Shown here piece after piece: positions 26,688-34,787 of a stretch of DNA of 64,000 nucleotides. Positions within the stretch are counted from its first letter, which is position 1, and the number at the start of each line of letters is the position of its first letter. The stretch covers positions 1-64,000 of the forward strand of contig NZ_JAFELM010000030.1 in the NCBI RefSeq assembly GCF_016890225.1, read 5' to 3'. A program made the translations under genes and the position numbers. The notes beneath the pieces were generated by a model that was not told the DNA's origin, searched no databases, and saw only the letters and a program-made list of their open reading frames with translations. This DNA comes from Bacillus suaedaesalsae. GTDB taxonomy: Bacteria > Bacillota > Bacilli > Bacillales > SA4.

Positions 26688-27152
26688 ATGACTCTTCAAG
26701 CCAATGTAACGAAGGTCTTGAACGGAACTATACAATCCGTAAAAAGCATCCTTCCAATGTCAGTAAAAATAGATTCCCCAACATTGTTTAAAGAAAGTGT
26801 TTTACATTCTTCAATGTCAGTGTTAATTGGGATGACCGGAGATGTAAAAGGAAGACTAGTCATTGATGGAACACCTCATACATTTAGCTCTATCGGAGAA
26901 GGGATGTATGGTATGCAATTAGAAGGTGAAATGCTAGAATCCTTTACCGGTGAATTAGGAAATATGATAGCAGGACATTTAGCAACAAATGCATCACAAT
27001 ATGAACTTATTATGGATATTACTCCACCGACAGTTCTCGTAGGTGACACTAAATTAACTGGTTTTAAACAGGCTATTCGTGTACCTATCTCCCTTGAAAC
27101 TTCAGGTCATTTGGATGTTATTTTAATGATTGAAGGCCAAAAAACAGTGTAG
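26688..27152 (+). CDS. CheX-like chemotaxis phosphatase family protein
   Basis: Single-domain CheC/CheX/FliY-type protein of 154 residues. The phosphatase signature (Ser or Asp, three residues, Glu, two residues, Asn) is seen as SFTGELGNMIAG near residue 86, inside EMLESFTGELGNMIAGHLATNAS. The family dephosphorylates response-regulator receivers such as CheY. It is alone here, away from a che operon. The ATG at 26688 follows AAAGGTGA; an in-frame TTG at 26658 has no ribosome site. The 288-base upstream gap holds the mtnKA terminator and AT-rich sequence with no promoter I can assert. Confidence 0.8.
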   Translation: MTLQANVTKVLNGTIQSVKSILPMSVKIDSPTLFKESVLHSSMSVLIGMTGDVKGRLVIDGTPHTFSSIGEGMYGMQLEGEMLESFTGELGNMIAGHLATNASQYELIMDITPPTVLVGDTKLTGFKQAIRVPISLETSGHLDVILMIEGQKTV

Positions 27153-27172
27153 ACTATTCTACACTGTTTTTC
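27141..27172 (+). terminator. Terminator overlapping the CheX-like stop codon
   Basis: aaaacagtgtaga and tctacactgtttt pair around CTAT, and the stem includes the TAG stop at 27150-27152. Confidence 0.85.
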
Positions 27173-27427
27173 GTTTCAATATTTTATTTACCTCATCTTT
27201 ATTGATTATTCGCAGTTTCTTTGATAATGAAGTATAAAATAATAATTTCTTCCTCCCCACATTCTCACCTCCAATTTTGCGCAAGGTAAAATTTCTTTCC
27301 TATACTAAAATATATGCAACTGCACATACATAATGTGAAGAAAATTATCCATACAAGCACCTATATTGATTGTTGTCGTTTAAGATTGTTATTCGAATTG
27401 TTTTCTCCCAGCTAAAATAATACAAGT

Positions 27428-27581
27428 AGGCTCTTTCTTCTCGAAAACATTGTGTAGCTATTCATTTAAATCTTCATGTAGTATGTGATATTCATTGCTT
27501 TGATGAAATTTGCCCCGAATCCTTACTAATTACTGCTTCTAAATCCTTTTCGAAAAACAACAATCTATACGAAAACAACCT
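27428..27581. repeat. Family B2 short MITE-like repeat
   Basis: Left end aggctctttcttctcg and right end aacaacaatctatacg with a tail of gaaaacaacc are imperfect inverted repeats. The interior contains gccccgaatccttactaattac, close to the 15838 copy. The 750-base gap between the CheX-like gene and DedA is filled by this element and the family B element that follows. Confidence 0.6.
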
Positions 27582-27623
27582 ACAAGAAAGATATAAAGAT
27601 AATGGTAACTAAACAAAAATAAA

Positions 27624-27884
27624 GGCTGTTTTCGCATACTTTGTTGCTATTTTTACAAAAAAAGAATTTATTTTAGGTCCGTTGATTTCCGCTTCAGGCA
27701 CACGCTTTCCGCGGGGAGGGACGTGATGGTTATTTTCACTATCGTGAAAAAACCTACCTCCTCGGCTCGCCTGTGGGGTCTCACGATTCCCTCTATCTCC
27801 CGCAGGAGTCGAGTGCCTTCCGCTCCAATCAACTCAATGTTTAACAGAGCTATCAAAATAGCAACAATCTTTACGAAAAGAGCC
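27624..27884. repeat. Family B MITE-like repeat, complete 261-bp copy
   Basis: Terminal inverted repeats ggctgttttcgcatac at the left and its imperfect complement ending tacgaaaagagcc at the right. The GC-rich core (ccgcggggaggg, then ctcccgcaggagtcgagtg) is shared with family A. A 30-base insert at 27724-27753 is identical to 33271-33300. The first 93 bases are identical to the element at the window start. No coding capacity. Confidence 0.88.
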
Positions 27885-27892
27885 AAAATAAA

Positions 27893-27916
27893 AGAACTAA
27901 GCTTTAACTTAGTTCT
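27893..27916 (-). terminator. Terminator of the DedA gene
   Basis: agaactaag and cttagttct pair around a six-base loop and overlap the last codons of the gene; the minus strand continues TTTTATTTT. Confidence 0.75.
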
Positions 27917-28506
27917 CGAGATGTTTTTTTCTTTTTCTTCCCTTTATACACCATAAATGTTAACAAACTTATTAGTAGCACAGGAATGCCCAGTAGGTAA
28001 ACAATTTTTAATATTTGATCCATATGTGTTCCGAAATAAAAACCCAAGAAGAAAAAAAGTCCCGTCCAAACGGCCGCTGTTGAATAGGCATATAATGCAA
28101 ATATTCTAAAGCTCATTTTGTTACTCCCGATAATGAACGGAACAAAATGTCTTACTCCTGGAAATAAATATCCGATTATGAGTGAAAATGGTCCATACTT
28201 CTCGATTAAACTGTTCGCTTTTTCAATATGTTCTTTTAATTTCGGTCTAGTTTGTAATTTCTTTTGGATAGGACTGAAGAAAAATCTTCCTGAAAAGTAT
28301 AGAGTTGTCAAACTCATCACAATTCCAAAAAAAGTTACTATGAGAGCTGGAATTGTAGATAAGTAGCTTTTGGATGTAACAAACCCACTCGTCATAACAA
28401 TGACTTCATTCGGTACTGGGATCGAGAAAAAGCCAATCCATAGTATAAAAAATAATGCAAAGTACCCATATTGAGAAACAAACGCAAATGCTGTCTCTAT
28501 ATCCAT
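27904..28506 (-). CDS. DedA family membrane protein
   Basis: Integral membrane protein of 200 residues with about five hydrophobic segments. The DedA/VTT signature is seen in FSLIIGYLFPGVRHFVPFIIGSNKMSF, with the conserved Gly and Arg, and in the early PVPNEVIVMTSGFV re-entrant region. Family members are proposed lipid (undecaprenyl phosphate or phosphatidylethanolamine) flippases. The C-terminal tail is very basic (KGKKKKKTSR). Start is ATG at 28506 with AGAAGGA. Possible YkoX counterpart by neighbourhood, not certain. Confidence 0.88.
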   Translation of the reverse strand: MDIETAFAFVSQYGYFALFFILWIGFFSIPVPNEVIVMTSGFVTSKSYLSTIPALIVTFFGIVMSLTTLYFSGRFFFSPIQKKLQTRPKLKEHIEKANSLIEKYGPFSLIIGYLFPGVRHFVPFIIGSNKMSFRIFALYAYSTAAVWTGLFFFLGFYFGTHMDQILKIVYLLGIPVLLISLLTFMVYKGKKKKKTSRELS

Positions 28507-28560
28507 TTTAGTTTCCTTCTTTCAATATAAGCTTACAAATGGATTGTAGCCTTTAAAATA

Positions 28561-31104
28561 TTATACATCTATCCCTATGCCATGTATAGGTAACATGATA
28601 TGAAATGTTGTACCTTCACCAACTGTACTTTCCACTTCAATTTTACCATTATGTTCAGATATTATCTTATAGGAAACCATTAATCCAAGTCCAGTACCTC
28701 TCTCTTTCGTTGTGTAAAAAGGCTCCCCTAGACGCTTAATTTTCTCTTTAGGAATCCCACATCCACGATCTTGAAAAGACACCTTGATTGTATCCTTATT
28801 ATCACGATGAATCGATACAGATATAAAACCACCTTCTGGCATGACTTCAATACCATTTTTTAATATATTGATAAACACTTGTTTTAATTGATTTGGCTCA
28901 CAATACAGTTCTGGTAACTCCTCCTCTACATTCAGATAAAGCTGGATATTATTAAGAGCTGCTTGTGGCGTTAGCAAATCAACTGTGTCTTTCACAATCT
29001 TTTCAATATTTCTCTTCTGATATTGAATCGCTTGAGGCTTCGCCAAAATCAGAAACTCAGTTATAATTGATTCAATTCGTTTCAACTCTGATGTAATCAC
29101 ATCAAAATACAATGTAAAATCTTCTTTCACATTCGCTTCAAGCAGCTGAATAAAACCTTTTAAGGCTGTCATCGGATTACGAATTTCATGAGCAATTCCT
29201 GCTGCAAGCTCCCCTACTACATTTAGTGTATCTGACTTTTTAAGTCGTTCTTCCATCTCAATTCTTCTAGTTACATCATTTAATATCGCTAAATGATGAT
29301 CATCATATATATTTTTATTCAGTGTGTACTCAATAATACGATCATTTATTACAAACTGACCTGTTGGACTTTCCTCTTGTAACAAATTCGCCCATTTCTC
29401 ATCTTTGTTTTGGGTATTCTGATAAATAAAATCCTGAAATTTTAGATTTTGTTGGCCTTCGAAGAGTACAAATTTCTTTTTTGCTCTTTTATTCATATCA
29501 ACAATTGTTCCATGATTATCTATAATAATAAAACCATTTAACGTATTGTCGTATAGCTGTCTAAATTTATGCTCACTTTCCCTCAGCGTCTTTTCAATTT
29601 GTTTACGTTCTGTTACATCTCTAAAGATAGCCATGTTTAGATGAGGTATAATTTGTTCTTTTATAGCATACTCGATGATTCGCTCTTCTCCGTCTATTAA
29701 TGTTATAGGTATCTCGATATAATTGTCTGAGTGCATGGATTTATTTTTTGAGCTTAGACAAAGATGAAAAGTCTCTTTCGGAATTATCTGTGCAATGTTC
29801 TTCCCAAGTAGTTCTTCTCTATTCATCTTTACAATTTGGCATGCAATAGGATTCACATCAATAATTTGTAGGTTCTCATCCCACAGAAGAATACCATCTA
29901 ACGTTCCCTCAAAAATTTTCCTAAACTTCTGTTCTTCTTCTCTTAAATGCTTTTCCATTAATGTTCTTTCACTTACGTTTCTAAAAATCGTCATATTGTA
30001 ATCGTCTAGAACTTTATACTTGGAAGTGAATTCTAAGCGCTTTACCTGGCCGTTGTACATATTGAAGTCTAATTCATCACGTTGCTTACCTGTTACCTTT
30101 AGATCTTCTAATACCTTAATAACCTCAGGATTATGTTCATCGATAAAATCTAATAGTCTAGACTTACATAATAGCTCATTTGGCATTTCAAAAGTTTTAC
30201 TTGCCGACTCATTTGCTCTAATAATGTTTCCTTCTTGGTCCCAAATGACGATCGCATCTAATGCGGAATCAAATATCTCTCTAAACCTTAACTCACTTTT
30301 TTGAAGCATTTGTTCCATTGTTCTTTTCTCAGTAACATCTCTCATGATGGACATATAATAGTTATCTTGAATATGTGAGGTGGTCGTAAATTCGAATAGT
30401 TTCTTCGTCCCGTTTCTTAATTTAACCGGTAGTTCTCCTTTTGCCCGTTGCTTTTCATCAAGAATCTTCCATTGTTTTTCAAGCTTAAATAAATATTTCG
30501 GCTCTACAAAATCATAAATGGATGTTTTATTATTCAATTCTACTCGTTGCAAATCAAAGCTTTTCATAAAGGAAAGATTGCAATCTATAAAAATACCGTT
30601 TCGGTCGAAAATCACAATTCCATCTACTGCCCGGTTATATACATCCGAGAACATTTGCTTACTAATCTTACGTTGATGCTCCAATAGTTTTCTAGAAGAA
30701 ATGTCTCTCATGACTGAAAGATCTAATCCTCTTTCGGTATCTTTTCTGGCAGAAAACTCTACAATTTTTACTTTTCCGTTTCTTAAACGAATTGTGATTT
30801 CACCTTTTAACTTTCCTTCACTATATAGAATAGATTCGTCTAAAATTGACTTTTCATTTGATTGCAAAATTAAAAATTCGCTCAAACTTCTTCCAAGTAA
30901 CTGTTCTTTAGGAAGTTCAAATAAATCACACGCTGCCTGATTTACCTCAGTAAAGCATGTCTTGTCGTCAAACAAAATAATAGCATCTAATGATTGCTCG
31001 AACATAATTCTATATTGTTCTAGTTTATCCTTCAGTCTTTTATTCTCTTGTTGCATTCGTTCAAGTTCATCAACAACGATTACACTACTTTGTTTTGTAT
31101 ACAA
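28561..31104 (-). CDS. kinE: Multi-PAS sporulation-type sensor histidine kinase, KinE-like
   Basis: Soluble kinase of about 847 residues. After a short coiled coil there are five consecutive PAS domains, each with a variant of F..AL.AI...D..G.I...N, at roughly 35-150, 155-275, 280-395, 400-515 and 525-620. The kinase core has AAGIAHEIRNPMTALKG (His639), N box KNGIEVM, G1 DRGCGI, F box GEPFYTT and G2 GTGLGLMVSYK. No transmembrane helix is seen, so signals should be intracellular. The TTG at 31104 is chosen because AAAGGAGGGG lies seven bases before it; the longer frame to 31161 lacks a ribosome site. The name is by architecture and remembered synteny. Confidence 0.8.
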   Translation of the reverse strand: MYTKQSSVIVVDELERMQQENKRLKDKLEQYRIMFEQSLDAIILFDDKTCFTEVNQAACDLFELPKEQLLGRSLSEFLILQSNEKSILDESILYSEGKLKGEITIRLRNGKVKIVEFSARKDTERGLDLSVMRDISSRKLLEHQRKISKQMFSDVYNRAVDGIVIFDRNGIFIDCNLSFMKSFDLQRVELNNKTSIYDFVEPKYLFKLEKQWKILDEKQRAKGELPVKLRNGTKKLFEFTTTSHIQDNYYMSIMRDVTEKRTMEQMLQKSELRFREIFDSALDAIVIWDQEGNIIRANESASKTFEMPNELLCKSRLLDFIDEHNPEVIKVLEDLKVTGKQRDELDFNMYNGQVKRLEFTSKYKVLDDYNMTIFRNVSERTLMEKHLREEEQKFRKIFEGTLDGILLWDENLQIIDVNPIACQIVKMNREELLGKNIAQIIPKETFHLCLSSKNKSMHSDNYIEIPITLIDGEERIIEYAIKEQIIPHLNMAIFRDVTERKQIEKTLRESEHKFRQLYDNTLNGFIIIDNHGTIVDMNKRAKKKFVLFEGQQNLKFQDFIYQNTQNKDEKWANLLQEESPTGQFVINDRIIEYTLNKNIYDDHHLAILNDVTRRIEMEERLKKSDTLNVVGELAAGIAHEIRNPMTALKGFIQLLEANVKEDFTLYFDVITSELKRIESIITEFLILAKPQAIQYQKRNIEKIVKDTVDLLTPQAALNNIQLYLNVEEELPELYCEPNQLKQVFINILKNGIEVMPEGGFISVSIHRDNKDTIKVSFQDRGCGIPKEKIKRLGEPFYTTKERGTGLGLMVSYKIISEHNGKIEVESTVGEGTTFHIMLPIHGIGIDV

Positions 31105-31338
31105 GATAGCCCCTCCTTTAATAACACACTCCACCTTCTCTCTAATTTCTACAAATTCCACTGTAGTCCTTTATCTTTTTCTCGACAAAAACTTCCATAA
31201 TCCTACTTATCTCTTTTTTCACTTAAAGTATGATAAAATAGCCCTTAGTGATTACTATCACAAGCTTGGTTACAAACTACTAGTGATGGTAATAGTGATA
31301 ATATGATTTTTCTTTTCATGAAGGAGCGTCTTAATTAA

Positions 31339-33135
31339 ATGAATGTCGTTTTAACAACTTTAAATGCTAAATATATTCATACGAATCTGGCTATTCGTTG
31401 CTTGCGTGCGTATGTAGAGCCAGAACATAAAATAAAAATGGTAGAATACACGATTAAAGACCCAGCGATGAATATTGTGACAGATTTATTCCGAAATAAT
31501 CCGGACGTCATCGGATTTAGCTGTTACATTTGGAACATTGAAGAAACAATTAAAGTAATCTCAATGATAAAAAAGATTAAACCTGAGCTAAAAATTATTT
31601 TAGGTGGACCAGAGGTTTCATATGATATCTCTTACTGGTTAGATCGCCTTCAAGATGTAGATTACATTGTAATCGGCGAAGGAGAAGAAACGTTTAAGCA
31701 ATTACTTGATTATATGAAATCAGGTGATGACCTTCATTCTATTGCAGGTTTAGCGTTCCGAACAGTCGATGGAAAACAAGTAATCAATCCACAACGCAAT
31801 AAGCTGAATCTACAAGAGTCTCCGTCACCATTTCGATTTGAAGAAGATTTATCACATCTTCCAAAACGAGTAACCTATATCGAAACAAGTAGAGGTTGTC
31901 CATTTAGCTGTCAATTCTGTTTATCTTCAATTGAAGTTGGAGTTCGATATTTTAACAAAGAAAAAGTAAAAGATGATATTCGTTATTTAATGAACAATGG
32001 TGCAAAGACGATAAAATTCGTGGATCGTACGTTTAATATTAGTCGTAGCTATGCAATGGAAATGTTTCAGTTTTTAATTGATGAGCATTTACCAGGAACT
32101 GTTTTTCAATTTGAAATTACTGCTGACATCATGCGTCCCGAAGTTATACAGTTTTTAAATGACAATGCTCCGAAAGGATTGTTCCGTTTTGAAATTGGGG
32201 TGCAGTCTACCAATGATTCGACAAACGAGTTAGTTATGAGAAAGCAAAACTTCCAGAAGTTAACTCGTACAGTAACGATGGTAAAAGAAGGCGGGAAAAT
32301 AGATCAGCATTTAGATTTAATAGCTGGACTTCCCGAAGAAGATTACAACTCGTTTAAGAATACGTTTAATGATGTATTTGCAATGAGGCCCGAAGAATTG
32401 CAGTTAGGTTTCTTAAAGATGTTACGTGGAACAGGATTACGAATTCGTGCGAATGAACACAATTATGTTTATATGGATCATTCTCCATACGAGATTCTTA
32501 AAAATAACGTTCTTACTTTTGAGGAAATTTCAAAAATTAAACAGGTTGAAGATGTTTTAGAAAAGTATTGGAACGATCATCGAATGGATTTAACAGTAGA
32601 ATATTTAGTAACAGAAGTATTCCCAACTCCATTTGACTTTTTCCAAGATTTCGGTTCATTTTGGGACGAAAAAGGTTGGGGAAGAATTGGACATCAATTA
32701 GAGGATCTTTTCTTACGTTTATGGACATTCTTGAACGAAACAAAGCAAACACAGCTAGATGTAATAGTAAGCCTAATGAAAATTGACTACCTACGAAATC
32801 AAAAATATAAACCTAGAAAACCTTGGTGGAATGAAGTGTTAGTAAAAGATGAGCGCTCAATATATTATCGTCTATTGCTCGAACAACCTTCATTATTAGG
32901 TCCTGATTTTAGTGCCCTTCAGTTACAAGAGAAAGAATTGTACAAGCATACCGTATTGGAATCCATTTCGATTGATTTACACTCTTATATGCAGCTAGGT
33001 GAAATACGAAAAATGCCGTCCATTTTATTAGCCTATTTTGATCATCAAGAAACGGGCACAAAATTATATTCTGTACCCGCTCAAAAACTTGAGGAAATAA
33101 AGATGGTGGGACATAATTATATAAATCATCCCTAA
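31339..33135 (+). CDS. B12-binding-domain radical SAM protein (DUF4080 C-terminus)
   Basis: Protein of 598 residues. Residues about 1-140 form a cobalamin-binding-type Rossmann domain, with IIGGPEVSYD and IVIGEGEETF. The radical SAM domain follows with the cluster motif SRGCPFSCQFCLSS (CxxxCxxC), and the remainder resembles DUF4080. The canonical B12 DxHxxG motif is not obvious, so cobalamin binding is uncertain. Members of this class are often uncharacterised. Start is ATG at 31339 after GAAGGAG. It is a single gene. Confidence 0.86.
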   Translation: MNVVLTTLNAKYIHTNLAIRCLRAYVEPEHKIKMVEYTIKDPAMNIVTDLFRNNPDVIGFSCYIWNIEETIKVISMIKKIKPELKIILGGPEVSYDISYWLDRLQDVDYIVIGEGEETFKQLLDYMKSGDDLHSIAGLAFRTVDGKQVINPQRNKLNLQESPSPFRFEEDLSHLPKRVTYIETSRGCPFSCQFCLSSIEVGVRYFNKEKVKDDIRYLMNNGAKTIKFVDRTFNISRSYAMEMFQFLIDEHLPGTVFQFEITADIMRPEVIQFLNDNAPKGLFRFEIGVQSTNDSTNELVMRKQNFQKLTRTVTMVKEGGKIDQHLDLIAGLPEEDYNSFKNTFNDVFAMRPEELQLGFLKMLRGTGLRIRANEHNYVYMDHSPYEILKNNVLTFEEISKIKQVEDVLEKYWNDHRMDLTVEYLVTEVFPTPFDFFQDFGSFWDEKGWGRIGHQLEDLFLRLWTFLNETKQTQLDVIVSLMKIDYLRNQKYKPRKPWWNEVLVKDERSIYYRLLLEQPSLLGPDFSALQLQEKELYKHTVLESISIDLHSYMQLGEIRKMPSILLAYFDHQETGTKLYSVPAQKLEEIKMVGHNYINHP

Positions 33136-33156
33136 ATGGCTAATAATATTTAACTT

Positions 33157-33520
33157 ATTCTACCTATTAAGTAGTATACTTTTTTTTTGTAATATTTATT
33201 AATCAGTTCAGCTGGCGAAACAAGTTCGTTCCATTGCGCTGCAGACACTCGCTTTCCGCGGGGAGGAAGCTGATGGTTATTTTCACTATCGTGAAAAAAC
33301 TACCTCCTCGCTACGCCTGCGGGGTCTCAGCCTTTCCTCTACTTCCCGCAGGAGTCGAGTGTCTTCCGCTCCATTCCACTAGTTTTTATAAATAGTATGC
33401 AAAATCAAACAAGTCTAAAACAACAAATAAAAGACCCGAGCTAATAGGTGAAAGATTCATTGAAATTTTCGCCTTATAGTTCGGGTTTATCATTGGCTGA
33501 AATACTTATCTCCCCGCCTG
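33157..33520. repeat. Family A repeat with a 30-base insert in the core
   Basis: The left flank attctacctattaagtag and the ttaatcagttcagctgg stretch match the 9641 and 11732 copies. The core matches, except that tgatggttattttcactatc-type sequence (33271-33300) replaces gagcctccttag. The right hairpin around acccgagctaatagg is present but mismatched, and the terminal gtcccagcc has decayed to ctccccgcc. It fills the gap after the radical SAM gene. Confidence 0.82.
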
Positions 33521-33521
33521 T

Positions 33522-33686
33522 TTATTTCTTTTTTTTCTTTGACTTCTCTTTTGCCTCTGCTAATATTTCAAGTGGCTTGTTTGCATTGAAATCTCCGTTT
33601 TCCGAGCCAAACTCCTCTTGTAATAATACCTTCATTGCATGATCATTTTTACCGATTTGACGTTTCTTTTTTTCACCTTTAGACAT
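33522..33686 (-). CDS. Small lysine-rich protein (54 residues)
   Basis: Encodes MSKGEKKKRQIGKNDHAMK then VLLQEEFGSENGDFNANKP and ends in a run of lysines (SKKKKK). Too short for a usual ORF cutoff. The start ATG at 33686 has AGGCAGGAA upstream, inside the end of the next small gene, whose stop is two bases away, so the two are co-expressed. Highly charged with no hydrophobic segment. I do not recognise a family; a minor spore protein or nucleic-acid-binding peptide would fit the composition only. Confidence 0.65.
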   Translation of the reverse strand: MSKGEKKKRQIGKNDHAMKVLLQEEFGSENGDFNANKPLEILAEAKEKSKKKKK

Positions 33687-33688
33687 GA

Positions 33689-33853
33689 CTATTCCTGCCT
33701 TCCGTTCTGGTAACCTTTTTTGGAATTCCGATTGGCACCTTTAATCGCCTGCTCTTCTACTGCTTCTTGAGCAAACTCTGTGTCAGGAAGACTTTCCTTC
33801 GGTGTTTTATTATTTTTATAAGCAGCATCGAATTTTGCTCTTCGTTTAGCCAT
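33689..33853 (-). CDS. Small basic protein (54 residues), possibly YfhD-like
   Basis: Sequence MAKRRAKFDAAYKNNKTPKE then SLPDTEFAQEAVEEQAI with a basic, Asn- and Lys-rich tail. The ATG at 33853 is chosen over one seven codons upstream because GGAGGG lies eight bases before it. The LPDTEFAQE segment recalls the LPxxDxEFSxE pattern of YfhD-type proteins of spore formers, but the match is weak. It sits between two other tiny genes on the same strand. Confidence 0.65.
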   Translation of the reverse strand: MAKRRAKFDAAYKNNKTPKESLPDTEFAQEAVEEQAIKGANRNSKKGYQNGRQE

Positions 33854-33937
33854 TTGTATCCCTCCAAAGTTCAAATGAGGAAACTCCTCTATTTTAGTTT
33901 GACCATACAGGAAGAGTACATGAACGGAAGTTATATC

Positions 33938-34075
33938 CTATTTCACTTTGTGCTGATAAGCAATTAAAACAATGTCTTCACCTGTTTCATTTCGAAGCTG
34001 GTCTTCTAATTCCTTTACTTCTTTTAATTTATCTTCAGATAAACTTGCAACTGGAAAATCGTTATTCTCTACCAT
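33938..34075 (-). CDS. Small acidic protein (45 residues) of unknown function
   Basis: Sequence begins MVENNDFPVASLSEDKLKE and continues as an amphipathic helix KELEDQLRNETG to EDIVLIAYQHK. The ATG at 34075 has AAAGGAGTG at good spacing. First of three small genes on this strand. The helix plus short strand pattern is coherent and the codon use normal, so it is probably real, but I recognise no family. Confidence 0.65.
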   Translation of the reverse strand: MVENNDFPVASLSEDKLKEVKELEDQLRNETGEDIVLIAYQHKVK

Positions 34076-34182
34076 ATTAATCACTCCTTTATAATTAGCT
34101 TCCCTGTTATTTATCAAAGTCATTCATATCATTAGGACAGTTGGAAATAATAATGGTAGTGCTAATAAAAGAGGTGATAGTG

Positions 34183-34539
34183 ATGAAGGATAAGAAAAAT
34201 AAAGATACTGAAATTGAAGTTCCTTTTATAGATGAAACGATGCCACATCAACCAGATTCTCCAGTATTTAAAAACAGTGGAATTAAGATGGAAAAACCTT
34301 TTATTAATAATCAAGGAGTCGTTATCGGTGATAGCTTTTATGATTCTCCTAACTCTCCTTTAAACAACTGGTCCGATGATGTAGATCCTGAAATCATGGC
34401 AGGAGATGAGTGGGTTCATCCAACGAATGATATCGGCTGGAATACTTCAGAAAACAGAGAACTTGTAGAGAAAAATATCCCACCACAAGGGGTACCATTT
34501 ATGCACCCAGATAAGGACGTTAGTTATAGAAAAGATTGA
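34183..34539 (+). CDS. DUF3905-like hypothetical protein
   Basis: Acidic, soluble protein of 118 residues. It has strongly patterned motifs, ETMPHQPDSPVFKNSGIK, GVVIGDSFYDSPNSPLNNW and EWVHPTNDIGWNT, which I associate with DUF3905 proteins of endospore formers. The ATG at 34183 follows AGAGGTGAT; upstream in-frame starts lack a site. It is divergent from the three small genes, with a shared intergenic region of 107 bases. Function unknown. Terminator immediately after. Confidence 0.75.
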   Translation: MKDKKNKDTEIEVPFIDETMPHQPDSPVFKNSGIKMEKPFINNQGVVIGDSFYDSPNSPLNNWSDDVDPEIMAGDEWVHPTNDIGWNTSENRELVEKNIPPQGVPFMHPDKDVSYRKD

Positions 34540-34541
34540 GT

Positions 34542-34576
34542 AAAAATGCCAGCTGATTTTAGCTGGTATTTTTATT
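34542..34576 (+). terminator. Terminator of the DUF3905-like gene
   Basis: aaaaatgccagct pairs with agctggtattttt around a six-base loop, with T-rich sequence following. Confidence 0.85.
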
Positions 34577-34583
34577 TTTGAAA

Positions 34584-34735
34584 GGGCAGTTTTCGCATAG
34601 ATTGTTGTTTTTCCAATAAGATCAGAGTCATGTAACATATCGTAGCTTTTCGCTAAAGCAATGAATATTTCAAATGTATTGACCCATAACAGATACCCCT
34701 AATAGGACTAGTAACAAAAAGTTTATGAAAAAGCC
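34584..34735. repeat. Family B2 short MITE-like repeat
   Basis: Left end gggcagttttcgcatagattg and right end gtttatgaaaaagcc are imperfect inverted repeats of the family B type. The interior has agatacccctaataggactagtaa, comparable with the 15836 copy. No coding capacity. Confidence 0.55.
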
Positions 34736-34750
34736 TATATGAAATAAGAA

Positions 34751-34774
34751 AGAAGCCCACATTTTAAGGCTTCT
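34751..34774 (-). terminator. Terminator of the MFS efflux gene
   Basis: On the minus strand AGAAGCC pairs with GGCTTCT and is followed by TTCTTATTTC, 14 bases after the stop. Confidence 0.75.
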
Positions 34775-34787
34775 GACTTGAATTGAA

